Below are positions 54,965-64,000 of a stretch of 64,000 bases of DNA, piece after piece; the first letter of the stretch is position 1; the number at the start of each line of letters is the position of its first letter. The DNA comes from Paraburkholderia sejongensis. Its GTDB lineage: Bacteria; Pseudomonadota; Gammaproteobacteria; Burkholderiales; Burkholderiaceae. The notes under the pieces are model-generated. The model was not told the origin of the DNA and searched no databases. It saw only the letters and a program-made list of their open reading frames with translations. A program made the translations under genes and the position numbers. The DNA is taken from positions 186,001-250,000 of the forward strand of contig NZ_JAJITD010000001.1 in NCBI RefSeq assembly GCF_020880815.1, given 5' to 3'.

Positions 54965-55216
54965 TCAACGGCGTCGAGGTTCGTCGCGAGGCGCATCGGG
55001 CCGCGCTCGCACGTTGCTGGCGATATCCCCCCGCAGATCGCCGCGCGGCGCCGGCGGCGTGAACTCGCGATTGTGCGCTTCGCTTTGCTGCCACGCTTCC
55101 AGCGTCGCCGGTCGGTCCGGTCGCCAGTTCCACCCTTGCGGGCGTTGTTGAGCGAATGCCGGTGCGGCCATCGATGAAATCACAATGCCGCACAACAGCA
55201 GTGACATTGGTTTCAT
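54965..55216 (-). CDS. Small secreted protein, unknown function
   Basis: An 83-residue precursor with a signal peptide ending at AFAQ (about residue 23). The mature part is Trp-, Arg- and Pro-rich (RPQGWNWRPDRPATLEAWQQ) and probably disordered. A purine-rich ribosome site (GGGGGGAG) lies upstream. Transcription ends at the terminator at 54789-54819. No family recognised. The 343 bp further upstream (55217-55559) hold only the terminator at 55515-55542. Confidence 0.75.
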   Translation of the reverse strand: MKPMSLLLCGIVISSMAAPAFAQQRPQGWNWRPDRPATLEAWQQSEAHNREFTPPAPRGDLRGDIASNVRARPDAPRDEPRRR

Positions 55217-55514
55217 ACCAAGCTCCCCCCTAAGCCATTTGACTCAAGGTCTGTTTGCATAGGTACAAACTTATGCCGCGTTGCGAAAGCGCGCTGTAAT
55301 TAATAGTAAATGGATGTTTCGCGCGGAGCATTTTGCGCGCGTTGGGTGTCAGAGGCCGCGCTCGCGACGGGTGGGCCAGGTCGTGCGCAATGGGTCGCAC
55401 GACGGGCGCCGCGGGGTCGCGCAAGCAGGTTTTGGCGTGGCGAGCAGAAGGAGGGGCGCTCACCGTGGAGCCGCGCCGGTGACGAACGCTAAAGGAGCGG
55501 GTGGCGGCGCCGAT

Positions 55515-55542
55515 AAAAAACCGGGCGCCCGCAGGCGCCCGG
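55515..55542 (-). terminator. Rho-independent terminator of the transposase-domain gene
   Basis: 9-bp GC stem CCGGGCGCC/GGCGCCCGG (55521-55542, 4-nt loop) followed on the minus strand by six T. It begins 18 bp after the stop of the transposase-like gene. Confidence 0.88.
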
Positions 55543-55559
55543 TGTGAGGCAGCGTCGCG

Positions 55560-55961
55560 TCAGGCCATCTTGACCGGCGCGCGCCACGATTCCGGATTGG
55601 TCCAGAATGCGCCGCGCAGACGGTCGCGACTCGGCGGTGCCGGCGGTTTGGCCGCCGTCGCACCGATGCGGCCGCGCAGCGAAATTTCGCGGCCGCTGGT
55701 ACCCAGCCGCTTCACGATTTCAGCGAGCGTGCCGTCAGCTTGCCACTCGTCGAAGCGACGCCGGCAAGTCGGCGGCGACGGATAGCGGCCGGGCAGCTTG
55801 GACCAGCCTTCGCCCGTCGACAGCACCCACAGCACCGCATTGACCACCGCGCGTGCTTCCACGCGCGGCCGGCCACGCCGTTCGCTGCGCGCCGGCTCGG
55901 CACAGAACAAAGCCTCGACTAGCGCCCACTCGTTGTCTCTCAAATCATCGAACAGCATCAT
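55560..55961 (-). CDS. IS5-type transposase N-terminal (DUF4096) domain protein, standalone
   Basis: A 133-residue protein. The first ~95 residues match the DUF4096 DNA-binding region at the start of IS5-family transposases: LRDNEWALVEALF, RGRPRVEARAVVNAVLWVLSTGEGWSKLP, YPSPPTCRRRFDEWQADGTL. The DDE catalytic part is missing; instead there is a 38-residue unrelated tail, a stop, and a dedicated terminator. I see no flanking inverted repeats. It is either an insertion-sequence remnant or a domesticated DNA-binding protein. Confidence 0.8.
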   Translation of the reverse strand: MMLFDDLRDNEWALVEALFCAEPARSERRGRPRVEARAVVNAVLWVLSTGEGWSKLPGRYPSPPTCRRRFDEWQADGTLAEIVKRLGTSGREISLRGRIGATAAKPPAPPSRDRLRGAFWTNPESWRAPVKMA

Positions 55962-56366
55962 GTTTCACCTCAGCGAAGCTAACTCCGGTGCGCTGCCCCG
56001 CGCCGCGCACTCTTCAGGGACTCGATAGGCGAGTTTCAAAGGGAACGGGCTTGCCACGCTTTGCCATTCACCCGGAAATCATGGCGCCGTTCCTGTGCTT
56101 CTCGTAATGCACGAACTATGCCAATCTGATTCCGATTGCCTGAAAGCCTTGTGGCGGCGGGCCAGCACAGGCGCCGACCAGCGCCGTATAAGAATCCAAA
56201 AAACCTATCTCGCAAATCGGGACAATCACCAATCTTGTGCACACAGGCCCGGCCAGCGTGCGTCCGCGCCTTTTTGCTGCATTGCAGCGAAGATGCCGAG
56301 GCGTCGCCCCTGCACGATGTTCGCCGTACAATGCGCATCAAATTGCATCATTAATGAGGGCTGCAA
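55962..56366. other. Gene-free divergent region
   Basis: The 405 bp between the transposase-domain gene and the divergent LysR gene show no convincing reading frame, terminator or repeat. The stretch just before the LysR start is AT-rich (CAAATTGCATCATTAATG) and a fitting place for an autoregulatory LysR site, but I cannot define one. Confidence 0.5.
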
Positions 56367-57269
56367 ATGAATGTGACGCTGCGACAACTAAGGGTTTTCA
56401 TTGAGGTCGCACGCCTGCAAAGCTTCAGTCGAGCCGGCGATGAAATCGGGCTCACGCAGTCAGCGGTCAGCCGGTGCGTGCGCGAGCTCGAAAGCGAGAT
56501 CGGGCTGAAGCTGATCGATCGCACGACGCGCGAAGTGCAGTTGACCGACGTCGGCGGCAACCTGGTGTCGAGCGTGTCGCGGCTGCTGTCCGATCTCGAT
56601 GACGCGTTGCGCGAGATCCGCGAAATCGGCGAGCAGCGCCGCGGCCGGGTCGTGGTGGCGGCGAGTCCGACCGTCGCGTGCCGCTTGATGCCGCGGGTCG
56701 TGGCCGCGTGTGTGCGGCAGTTTCCGTATGTGACGCTCGGCTTGCGCGACGACGTGCAGAGCGACGTGGTGCGCAAGGTGAAGTCGGGCGAGGTCGATTT
56801 CGGCGTGATCATCGGCCCGTTTGCGGACGACGATCTGCTCAGCGAGACGCTGATGACCGACTCGTTTTGCGTGGTCTCGCGCGACGACCATCCGCTCGCC
56901 GCGCGCGAACAGGTCGCGTGGCAGGATCTGGACGGCGAGCAACTGGTGATGCTCGATTACGCGTCCGGTAGCCGGCCGATCATCGACGCCGCAATGCAGG
57001 CGCAGGGCGTCAGTGCCAACGTGGTGCAGGAACTTGGGCATTCGGCGACGGTGTTCGGGCTGGTCGAGGCGGGCGTCGGCATCAGCGTATTGCCGTGGCT
57101 CGCGCTGCCGCTGCCGGCGGGGGCGTCGCTGGTCGCGCGGCCGCTGGTGCCGCGTGCGGAGCGGCGCGTCGAACTGGTGCGGCGGCGCGACCGCTCGCTG
57201 TCGCCGGCCGCCGAAGCGGTGTGGGATCTGATCCGGCAACTGCCGGGGCGGGCGGAGGAGTTGAACTGA
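56367..57269 (+). CDS. LysR family transcriptional regulator
   Basis: A 300-residue LTTR. The N-terminal winged HTH is at residues 1-62 (LRQLRVFIEVARLQSFSRAG, then DEIGLTQSAVSRCVRELE). The substrate-binding domain follows from about 92, with the typical VVVAASPTVACRLMPRVV start and GLVEAGVGISVLPWLA. A Shine-Dalgarno GAGGG lies upstream. The aminotransferase gene begins 85 bp downstream on the same strand and may be part of its regulon. The effector is unknown. Confidence 0.94.
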   Translation: MNVTLRQLRVFIEVARLQSFSRAGDEIGLTQSAVSRCVRELESEIGLKLIDRTTREVQLTDVGGNLVSSVSRLLSDLDDALREIREIGEQRRGRVVVAASPTVACRLMPRVVAACVRQFPYVTLGLRDDVQSDVVRKVKSGEVDFGVIIGPFADDDLLSETLMTDSFCVVSRDDHPLAAREQVAWQDLDGEQLVMLDYASGSRPIIDAAMQAQGVSANVVQELGHSATVFGLVEAGVGISVLPWLALPLPAGASLVARPLVPRAERRVELVRRRDRSLSPAAEAVWDLIRQLPGRAEELN

Positions 57270-57354
57270 CAGGCGCGCGCTACACTACCGCCTCCGCGGC
57301 GCCTGCTGACAGCGTGTGCGCCGGATCTGATCTTTTCATCCCCCGGAAGCCCCG

Positions 57355-58563
57355 ATGAGCGAACTGGACCTGCCTGTGCCCTCCATCCCGAATGCGCGCG
57401 ACGCGGTGCGCGCGCTGCGCCCGTCGCAGATCCGTGAAGTCGCCAATGCCGGTTTCGGCGTCGAGAACGTGTTGCCGTTCTGGTTCGGCGAGTCCGACCG
57501 CGTGACGCCGGCCTTCATTCGCGACGCCGCGAGCACCGCGCTCGCCGCCGGCGCGACCTTCTACACCCACAACCTCGGCATCGCGCCGTTGCGCGCCGCG
57601 CTGGCCGGCTATGTGAGCGGGCTGCACGGGGCCACTTCCGCTGAGCAGATCGCGGTCACGAGCGCGGGCGTCAACGCGTTGATGCTCGCCGCGCAACTGG
57701 TGGTCGGCGCGGGCGATCGCGTGGTCGCGGTGACGCCGCTGTGGCCCAATCTGGTCGAGATTCCGAAGATTCTCGGCGCGCACGTCGAAACGGTGGCGCT
57801 CGGCTACGGCGAACACGGCTGGCAGCTCGACCTCGGGCAATTGCTGGCCGCGCTGACGCCCGACACGAAGATGCTGATGATCAACTCGCCGAATAATCCG
57901 ACCGGCTGGGTGATGAGCCGCGATGATCAGCGCGTCGTGCTCGAGCACTGCCGCCGGTATGGCATCTGGATCGTCGCGGACGAAGTGTACGAGCGGCTTT
58001 ACTACCCCGACGACGCGAGCGGCGCCCGCGCCGCGCCGTCGTTCCTCGATCTGGCGACGCGCGATGAACGGGTGATCTGCGTCAATTCGTTCTCGAAGGC
58101 GTGGCTGATGACCGGCTGGCGGCTGGGCTGGATCGTCGCGCCGACCGCGTTGATGGACGATCTGGCGAAGCTGGTCGAGTACAACACGTCGTGCGCGCCG
58201 TCGTTCGTGCAGCAGGCGGGCATCGCCGCGCTCGAGCAGGGCGAGCGTTTCACCGAGGAGCTGGTGCAGGACCTGAAGACCTCGCGCGATCACCTGGTGC
58301 GCGCGTTGTCGGCGGTGCCGGGCGTCGACGTGAAGGCGCCGCTGGGCGCGATGTATCTGTTCTTTTCGATGCCGGGCTCGGCGCACAGCCTCGAATTGTG
58401 CAAGGCGATGGTGCGCGAGGTTGGGCTGGGCATCGCGCCGGGTAGCGCGTTCGGGCCGCAGGGCGAGGGCTTCGTGCGCTGGTGCTACGCGTGCGATACC
58501 GCGCGGCTGGATGCGGGCGTCGAGCGTCTGCGGCAGTTTCTCGCGCGGCACCAGCACGGCTGA
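57355..58563 (+). CDS. Pyridoxal-phosphate-dependent aminotransferase, class I/II
   Basis: A 402-residue fold-type I aminotransferase of the aspartate/aromatic group. PLP residues are seen: Asn181 in NSPNNPTGW, Asp209 in VADEVYERLYY, and the Schiff-base Lys248 in VNSFSKAWLMTGWRLGW. The substrate pair cannot be fixed from sequence. It follows the LysR gene and may be controlled by it. Confidence 0.94.
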   Translation: MSELDLPVPSIPNARDAVRALRPSQIREVANAGFGVENVLPFWFGESDRVTPAFIRDAASTALAAGATFYTHNLGIAPLRAALAGYVSGLHGATSAEQIAVTSAGVNALMLAAQLVVGAGDRVVAVTPLWPNLVEIPKILGAHVETVALGYGEHGWQLDLGQLLAALTPDTKMLMINSPNNPTGWVMSRDDQRVVLEHCRRYGIWIVADEVYERLYYPDDASGARAAPSFLDLATRDERVICVNSFSKAWLMTGWRLGWIVAPTALMDDLAKLVEYNTSCAPSFVQQAGIAALEQGERFTEELVQDLKTSRDHLVRALSAVPGVDVKAPLGAMYLFFSMPGSAHSLELCKAMVREVGLGIAPGSAFGPQGEGFVRWCYACDTARLDAGVERLRQFLARHQHG

Positions 58564-58986
58564 CGCCCGTTTGCGCCGCCGATAGCGGAGCCGGCGGCGC
58601 GGACCGTAGCGGGGGCGCTCACCGCTGCGAGCGACCCGGCGTCGCTGCGCACCAAGGCGCAATTTCCCACGCGGCGGATTTTCCCGTCGCGCGTCGTGCG
58701 CATGACGCACCTTACCGCACGGGCTCGCTGGCCCCCTCGCGGCGAGCGATGCACGGCGGATGCGGCTTTACGCCCCGGTCGTTTTTGCGTAATATGGCGC
58801 TCAGTCACGCGATTCCCTTCAGGAATATCGCTGCTCCGTCCGGCTGGGTCTGGCTCGATAAGTCTGTTCGCCGCCCCCCGGTGCGTGCTCCCATCAATAT
58901 GACCGATCAGAATCGGGCGAGCGCGTCTTCAGTTCCACATCGTCTGTTTGATCCGGTTCTTTGACCACAGGGTCTGACCTAGCTGC
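58564..58986. other. Gene-free region with a GC-rich hairpin
   Basis: A perfect 9-bp stem GCGCCGCCG/CGGCGGCGC lies at 58573-58600, 10 bp after the aminotransferase stop. It may help termination but has no T run. The remaining ~390 bp before scpB show no gene, and I cannot point to a convincing promoter. Confidence 0.5.
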
Positions 58987-59958
58987 ATGAATACCCAAGA
59001 GGCGAAGATCGTCCTCGAGACTGCCTTGATCTGCGCGCAGGAGCCGTTAAAGCTCGGCGAATTGCGCAAGCTCTTTGCCGACGGCGTGTCGGCAGACACC
59101 GTTCGGACCTTGCTCGAAGACCTTAAGCGGGACTGGTCGGGGCGCGGTGTGGAGCTGGTCGGGCTGGCGTCGGGCTGGCGGTTTCAAAGCAAGCCCGCGA
59201 TGCGCTCGTATCTGGATCGTTTGCATCCGGAAAAGCCGCCGAAATATTCGCGCGCGGTTCTCGAAACGCTCGCGATCATTGCCTACCGGCAACCGGTGAC
59301 GCGGGGCGATATCGAAGAAATTCGCGGTGTGACGGTGAATACGCAGGTCGTCAAGCAGCTGGAGGATCGCGGCTGGATCGAAGTGATCGGGCATCGCGAC
59401 GTGCCGGGGCGCCCGGCGCTGTACGCGACGACGCGGCAGTTCCTGGACGACCTGGGCCTGACGGCGCTCGACGAATTGCCCCCGCTCGCGGACCCGTCGG
59501 CGCAACTGAACGCCGATCTGCTGGGCCAGCACGCGATCGAGTTTGCCGAGGGCGACGCGCACAGCGCGGCTTCGGACGAAACGCTCGAACCCGCGCCGCA
59601 AGCCGAACCGGCAAGCGAGCCGGATTCGCAACCGGCAGCGGAGCCCGCCGGCGCGAGCGGTACCGCAGATGCTGCCGGGCCGGATAGCGCGGCGCAGGAG
59701 CACGAAGCAACAGAACAGACTGAACCGGTACGCGCGGCGAGCGAGCCGAGCGTCGCCGGTTCGGCGCAGCACCTCGATCCGGTCCCCCAGACCGATCCGG
59801 CAACACCCGCGCACGACTCGGGCATGTCTCGCGATACGGAGCATGCCGCCGAGCCGAACCCGATCGAAGCGGCACACGACGATCCCGAGGATCGCCGCGA
59901 TACCGCGCAGGACGCAGGCTTTCTGACCGACGACGAAACCGAGTCGCGCAGCGCCTGA
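58987..59958 (+). CDS. scpB: Segregation and condensation protein B (ScpB)
   Basis: ScpB bridges Smc and ScpA in the chromosome-condensing complex. The tandem winged-helix core spans about 1-170 ([65 protein letters not shown]). The last ~150 residues are an acidic, Ala/Pro/Glu-rich disordered tail, common in Burkholderia homologs, and make the protein about 1.6 times the usual size. It lies 63 bp upstream of rluB. Confidence 0.94.
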   Translation: MNTQEAKIVLETALICAQEPLKLGELRKLFADGVSADTVRTLLEDLKRDWSGRGVELVGLASGWRFQSKPAMRSYLDRLHPEKPPKYSRAVLETLAIIAYRQPVTRGDIEEIRGVTVNTQVVKQLEDRGWIEVIGHRDVPGRPALYATTRQFLDDLGLTALDELPPLADPSAQLNADLLGQHAIEFAEGDAHSAASDETLEPAPQAEPASEPDSQPAAEPAGASGTADAAGPDSAAQEHEATEQTEPVRAASEPSVAGSAQHLDPVPQTDPATPAHDSGMSRDTEHAAEPNPIEAAHDDPEDRRDTAQDAGFLTDDETESRSA

Positions 59959-60021
59959 CGTAACCGAACTTTTTAGCCGCGCCCGCAACGGGCGCGCGCG
60001 ACCTGACACTTTGAGGTTGTT

Positions 60022-61827
60022 TTGACACATACCCACGACACCGATTCGTCCGAATCCGAACGCGCCGTTCCGTCGGCGCGGACCGACGAAGCGCGCACCA
60101 AGCAAGCGTCGGCCGGCGAGGGCGAGCGCCCGGCGCAGAACCTGGAAGCGGACGGCGAAGAGCGTCCGCGCCGCGGTCTGCGTCGCGGGCCGCGCAGCCT
60201 GATCGCGCGCCGCCGCGCCGGGGCGAAAACGAAGGCCGCCGAAGGCGCGCCGGCGCAGGGCGCGCCGGTCGTTACCGAAGCGCCGCCGGACGGTGAGGTC
60301 GTCGCGCAGGTGCGCATGCCGCGCAAGGACGCGGGCGCGCGGCAAGGCGGTCGACGCAATGCGGCTGGCGCGAAGCAGGGCGCGCCGCGCGAAGGCCAGC
60401 CGCGCGAGCGTCAGCCGCGCGAAGGCGGCCAGCGCCAGAATCGCCGCGGCGGCGGCGAGGCCACTGCGGCAGCCGAGACCCCTCAAGATGATCTGTTCTC
60501 GTACGTGACGTCGCCGGCGTTCGACGCCGACAACAGCACGACGGGTGGCGTACGCGCGCCGATGCTGCGCCGTGGCAAAGCCGCGGGCCCCAAGCGCGTG
60601 CTGTCGCCGGACGACGACGCGCCGAAGCTGCACAAGGTGCTGGCCGAAGCGGGCATGGGTTCGCGCCGCGACATGGAAGAGCTGATCATCGCTGGGCGCG
60701 TGTCGGTGAACGGCGAGCCGGCGCACATCGGTCAGCGCATCATGCCGACCGACCAGGTGCGCATCAACGGCAAGCCGGTCAAGCGCAAGCTCGCCAGCAA
60801 GCCGCCGCGCGTGCTGCTGTACCACAAGCCGACCGGCGAAATCGTCAGTCATGCGGATCCGGAAGGGCGCCCGTCGGTGTTCGACAAGCTGCCGCCGATG
60901 AAAACCGCCAAGTGGCTCGCGGTCGGCCGTCTCGACTTCAACACTGAAGGTCTGCTGATGCTGACCACCTCGGGCGATCTCGCGAACCGCTTCATGCATC
61001 CGCGTTATAGCGTCGAGCGCGAGTACGCGGTGCGAGTGGTCGGCGAACTCGCGGAAGGGATGCGCCAAAAGCTGTTGCACGGTGTCGAACTCGAAGACGG
61101 TCCGGCAAACTTCCTGCGCATTCGCGACGGCGGCGGCGAGGGCACCAATCACTGGTATCACGTCGCGCTGGCCGAAGGGCGCAACCGCGAAGTGCGCCGG
61201 ATGTTCGAAGCGGCCGGCCTGATGGTGAGCCGGCTGATCCGCACGCGTCACGGCCCGATTTCGCTGCCGCGCGGGCTGAAGCGTGGTCGCTGGGAGGAGC
61301 TCGAGGACAATCAGGTGCGCGCGCTGATGGCATCGGTCGGCCTGAAGGCGCCGAGCGAAGAGCGCAGCAGTAGTCGCAATGCCGCGCCGGAGCGCCGTCA
61401 GCCGGATCCGATGCAGACTTCGATGGGCTTCATCAACCGTGAGCCGGTGCTGATGTCGCATAGCCGTTTCGAGCAGCAACCGCGTGGCCAAGGTCGTCGC
61501 GGCGCGGCGGGGGGCGGCTTCGGCGGGGGCGCCGGTGCGGGCTTCGGCGGCGGGCTGGGCGGCGGTTATGGCAATCGCGGCACAGGCGGTCAGCGTGGCC
61601 GGGATGTCGACGGCAATCGTGCGCCGTCGCCGAATGGCAATCGCGCGCGCCCCGGCGCGGGGGCCGGTACTGGCGGCAAGCGTGCCGGCGCGCCAGGCAA
61701 TGCGGGCAACCGCGGGCCTGGCGGCAACCGTGGTGGCAACGGCAATCGCGCAGGCGGCAATACGAATCCGGGCGGCGCGAATCGTGGCGGCGCAGGCGCG
61801 CCGCGGGGGCGCTCGCGCGGTCGTTAA
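60022..61827 (+). CDS. rluB: 23S rRNA pseudouridine synthase, RluB type
   Basis: Makes pseudouridine 2605 (E. coli numbering) in 23S rRNA. The core includes an S4 domain (about 195-240, [21 protein letters not shown]) and the synthase domain with the catalytic aspartate at about 305 in [19 protein letters not shown]. An approximately 190-residue charged N-terminal arm and a 130-residue Gly/Asn/Arg-rich C-terminal arm (GNRAGGN repeats) lie on either side. The start is a TTG (60022) with Shine-Dalgarno GAGG; no suitable ATG precedes the S4 domain. The arms could bind RNA, which is inference. Confidence 0.93.
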   Translation: MTHTHDTDSSESERAVPSARTDEARTKQASAGEGERPAQNLEADGEERPRRGLRRGPRSLIARRRAGAKTKAAEGAPAQGAPVVTEAPPDGEVVAQVRMPRKDAGARQGGRRNAAGAKQGAPREGQPRERQPREGGQRQNRRGGGEATAAAETPQDDLFSYVTSPAFDADNSTTGGVRAPMLRRGKAAGPKRVLSPDDDAPKLHKVLAEAGMGSRRDMEELIIAGRVSVNGEPAHIGQRIMPTDQVRINGKPVKRKLASKPPRVLLYHKPTGEIVSHADPEGRPSVFDKLPPMKTAKWLAVGRLDFNTEGLLMLTTSGDLANRFMHPRYSVEREYAVRVVGELAEGMRQKLLHGVELEDGPANFLRIRDGGGEGTNHWYHVALAEGRNREVRRMFEAAGLMVSRLIRTRHGPISLPRGLKRGRWEELEDNQVRALMASVGLKAPSEERSSSRNAAPERRQPDPMQTSMGFINREPVLMSHSRFEQQPRGQGRRGAAGGGFGGGAGAGFGGGLGGGYGNRGTGGQRGRDVDGNRAPSPNGNRARPGAGAGTGGKRAGAPGNAGNRGPGGNRGGNGNRAGGNTNPGGANRGGAGAPRGRSRGR

Positions 61828-61961
61828 GCGGGATGGCGAGCGCCGGCGGAAACGGTCGCGGCGAGCCGCCGTCCTCTACCGGTCAGCAAACGGCCGCCAC
61901 TGTGTGGCTGCGCCCGGCTGATGCTCATACAAGCTCCGAGCGGAAAATACTGCTCGTGCAA

Positions 61962-61986
61962 AAAGGCGAGGCGGTTACTCGCCTTT
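61962..61986 (+). terminator. Hairpin terminator after rluB
   Basis: Stem AAAGGCGAG/CTCGCCTTT (9 bp, 7-nt loop), ending in TTT, 135 bp after rluB. The T run is short on the plus strand; A-rich on the other side. Confidence 0.6.
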
Positions 61987-62223
61987 AAGTATTTATGGCG
62001 TTTCGCCACCTATCGCGCTCGACGATTACCGCATTTTCGAGCGCTGGTTGGAGGCGCGCGGCAGCCCGATAAGGGCTGGATCGCAGCAATGCATCTGCCG
62101 CTTCCTGCCCACACAGCTTCGCCGCGCTGCCGGCCGCCTTGCAAAAGCCTCGGATCGCAGCCATATCGGCCAAAGATTCCCATGAAATCAAGCGGAAATG
62201 CATGCTGCGCGGCGTTCGGCGGA

Positions 62224-62252
62224 TTGCGTTTGAACCGAAAAAAGGCTACAAT
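62224..62252 (+). promoter_or_regulatory. Putative sigma-70 promoter of the rimP-nusA operon
   Basis: -35 TTGCGT (62224-62229), 17-bp spacer, -10 TACAAT (62247-62252). It would start RNA near 62259, about 210 nt before rimP. The preceding part of the 639-bp gap (61828-62223) holds only the rluB terminator. Confidence 0.65.
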
Positions 62253-62315
62253 CGCGAAGTCGCTGGGCGTACGGTTTCAATGTGCGGCTCAGGTGCGACC
62301 ACCGGCAATAAGATG

Positions 62316-62340
62316 ATGGGCGTTCAGCCCATTTTTTTTT
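62316..62340 (+). terminator. Intrinsic terminator inside the rimP leader (probable attenuator)
   Basis: Stem ATGGGC/GCCCAT (62316-62332, 5-nt loop) followed by nine T. It lies about 80 nt after the predicted start of transcription and 126 bp before rimP. A terminator here would stop most transcripts before the operon unless read-through is regulated. TGGGCGT of the left arm also occurs at 62264-62270. Confidence 0.85.
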
Positions 62341-62466
62341 GCCGCTCAGTTCTTCGTGGTTCGGCATCTCGGGTTCGCATGAACGTGCGCCGGCTTGGCG
62401 CGCGGCCCGCTTGGTTGTTTGCAGAAGAGGCGCGAGGCTCGCTGCGCGAACATCTAAGAGGGCACT

Positions 62467-62925
62467 GTGCAACTGACGGAACTGATTGAAACCACGGTCG
62501 TGGGACTCGGCTACGAGCTCGTCGATCTCGAGCGCACCGGGCGCGGCATGTTGTGTATCTATATCGACCAGCCGGCCGGCATTGCGATCGAAGACTGCGA
62601 GAAGGTCACGCGTCAGCTCCAGCACGTTCTGACGGTCGAAAATATCGATTACGAGCGGCTCGAAGTGTCGTCGCCCGGTCTCGACCGTCCGCTGAAAAAA
62701 CTGGCGGACTTTGAACGCTTCGCGGGCAGTGAGGCGGTTATCACACTGAAAAAGCCATTGGACGGACGGAAATCGTACCGGGGCATTCTGCATGCTCCGC
62801 AGGGCGAAACGATCGGTCTGGAATTTGAAGGGAAAGAAGGCGCCGCGATGCTCGATTTCACGCTCGCGGACATGGACAAGGCGCGCCTTGTTCCAAAAGT
62901 TGACTTTAGGAGCCGCAAACAATGA
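62467..62925 (+). CDS. rimP: Ribosome maturation factor RimP
   Basis: A 152-residue protein needed for 30S subunit assembly. Start GTG at 62467. Family marks are [37 protein letters not shown] and [17 protein letters not shown]. Its stop overlaps the nusA start (ATGA), giving the standard rimP-nusA(-infB) operon. Expression probably depends on read-through of the upstream terminator. Confidence 0.96.
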   Translation: MQLTELIETTVVGLGYELVDLERTGRGMLCIYIDQPAGIAIEDCEKVTRQLQHVLTVENIDYERLEVSSPGLDRPLKKLADFERFAGSEAVITLKKPLDGRKSYRGILHAPQGETIGLEFEGKEGAAMLDFTLADMDKARLVPKVDFRSRKQ

Positions 62926-64000
62926 GTCGCGAAGTGTTGATGCTGGTGGATGCGCTGGCACGCGAGAAGAATGTCGATAAGGACGTGGTATTTGCCGCGC
63001 TCGAAGCGGCTCTCGCTTCGGCCTCCAAGAAACTCTTCGAAGAAGATGCGGACATCCGCGTCCATATCGACCGTGAAAGCGGCGAACACGAAACGTTTCG
63101 CCGCTGGAAGGTGGTGCCGGACGAAGCCGGTCTGCAGGAACCGGATCAGGAAATCCTGTTGTTCGAGGCGCGCGAGCAGCAACCCAGCATCCAGCTCGAC
63201 GAGTACATCGAAGAGCCGGTGCCGTCGATCGAATTCGGCCGGATCGGTGCTCAGGCCGCCAAGCAGGTGATCCTGCAGAAAGTGCGTGACGCAGAGCGCG
63301 AGCAGATCCTGAACGACTTCCTCGAGCGCGGCGAGCACATCATGACCGGCTCGGTGAAGCGCCTCGACAAGGGCAACTTCATCGTCGAATCAGGCCGCGT
63401 CGAAGCGCTGCTGCGCCGCGACCAGCTGATTCCGAAGGAAAATCTGCGCGTGGGCGACCGTGTGCGCGCGTACATCGCGAAGGTCGACCGCACCGCGCGC
63501 GGCCCGCAGATCGAGCTGTCGCGGACCGCGCCGGAATTCCTGATGAAGCTGTTCGAGATGGAAGTGCCGGAAATCGAACAGGGCCTGCTGGAAATCAAGG
63601 CGGCTGCCCGGGACCCGGGCGTGCGCGCGAAGATCGGCGTGGTCGCATATGACAAGCGCATCGATCCGATCGGCACCTGCGTCGGCATTCGCGGTTCGCG
63701 CGTGCAGGCCGTGCGCAACGAGCTCGGTGGCGAAAACGTCGACATCGTGCTATGGTCGGAAGACCCTGCCCAGTTCGTGATCGGCGCGCTCGCGCCGGCA
63801 GCCGTGCAGTCGATCGTCGTCGATGAAGAAAAGCACTCGATGGACGTCGTCGTCGACGAGAACGAACTGGCGGTCGCAATCGGCCGCAGCGGCCAGAACG
63901 TGCGACTCGCCAGCGAACTCACCGGCTGGCAGATCAATATCATGACGCCGGATGAATCTGCGCAGAAGCAGAATCAGGAACGCGGCGTCCTGCGCGACCT
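62922..64000 (+). CDS. nusA: Transcription termination/antitermination protein NusA (3' end cut by window)
   Basis: 359 codons of NusA are present. The N-terminal RNA-polymerase-binding domain (about 1-130) includes [18 protein letters not shown]. An S1 domain (about 135-200) and KH1 (about 230-300, [22 protein letters not shown]) follow, and the KH2 domain begins with [22 protein letters not shown]. The C-terminal part lies outside. It modulates pausing, termination and antitermination, and may act on its own leader terminator. Confidence 0.97.
   Translation, partial: MSREVLMLVDALAREKNVDKDVVFAALEAALASASKKLFEEDADIRVHIDRESGEHETFRRWKVVPDEAGLQEPDQEILLFEAREQQPSIQLDEYIEEPVPSIEFGRIGAQAAKQVILQKVRDAEREQILNDFLERGEHIMTGSVKRLDKGNFIVESGRVEALLRRDQLIPKENLRVGDRVRAYIAKVDRTARGPQIELSRTAPEFLMKLFEMEVPEIEQGLLEIKAAARDPGVRAKIGVVAYDKRIDPIGTCVGIRGSRVQAVRNELGGENVDIVLWSEDPAQFVIGALAPAAVQSIVVDEEKHSMDVVVDENELAVAIGRSGQNVRLASELTGWQINIMTPDESAQKQNQERGVLRD

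Noticed and set aside
59047-61491. 814-codon minus-strand frame spanning scpB and rluB
   Set aside because: Runs across two well-conserved genes and their gap; no similarity to a family.
1-64000. tRNA, rRNA, CRISPR arrays, complete insertion sequences, prophage or integrase genes
   Set aside because: None seen by eye in any intergenic space; a tRNAscan or Infernal run could still reveal a missed small RNA.

Overview
The window is a chromosomal segment of a high-GC betaproteobacterium of the Burkholderiaceae, most like Paraburkholderia/Burkholderia. This is inferred from base composition, codon use, the recC-recB-recD order, the scpB-rluB and rimP-nusA blocks, and dense small Burkholderia-type membrane and secreted proteins. 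I saw no rRNA, tRNA, CRISPR array or complete mobile element. Both ends cut a gene: a DUF1295 membrane protein on the left and nusA on the right.

Layout. 1-7.6 kb: DUF1295 protein, an ECF sigma/RskA anti-sigma pair, a BMP-type nucleoside-binding lipoprotein-like receptor followed by a broken partner gene, a large DUF3772 MscS channel, and an AI-2E/PerM family protein. 7.7-24.5 kb: an accessory block with two paralogous TetR regulators, a three-gene RND efflux operon, and a six-gene catabolic cluster. 24.5-39.3 kb: fluoride exporter with a fluoride riboswitch, Amt, an orphan histidine kinase, a DJ-1 protein, an Rrf2/NAD(P)-binding pair with a shared operator, a second MscS channel, a cysteine-dioxygenase-like protein divergent from an Lrp regulator, and a FUSC transporter. 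39.5-48.6 kb: recC-recB-recD, translationally coupled. 48.6-58.6 kb: small housekeeping and unknown genes (VC0807-like, arfB, EAL phosphodiesterase, ABM monooxygenase, YdcF, a lone transposase domain, LysR, aminotransferase). 59-64 kb: scpB, rluB, then a promoter and attenuator-like leader before rimP-nusA.

The most interesting part is 7.7-24.5 kb. The last two genes (20587-24484) encode a molybdopterin and iron-sulfur enzyme of the pyrogallol-phloroglucinol transhydroxylase / resorcinol hydroxylase type (AthLS/RehLS), a family known mainly from anaerobes. Here the large subunit carries an additional N-terminal SCP2-like (lipid-binding fold) region, and it sits behind an extradiol VOC dioxygenase, a fumarylacetoacetate-hydrolase-type enzyme, an AMP-forming acyl-CoA ligase and an OmpW porin. 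The two TetR genes are clear paralogs. Each lies beside a nearly identical 33-bp element that contains overlapping, divergent sigma-70 promoters, one element driving the RND pump and the other the catabolic genes. The simplest reading is one regulon that joins efflux and breakdown of the same, probably hydrophobic, phenolic compound. The substrate is not known from sequence.
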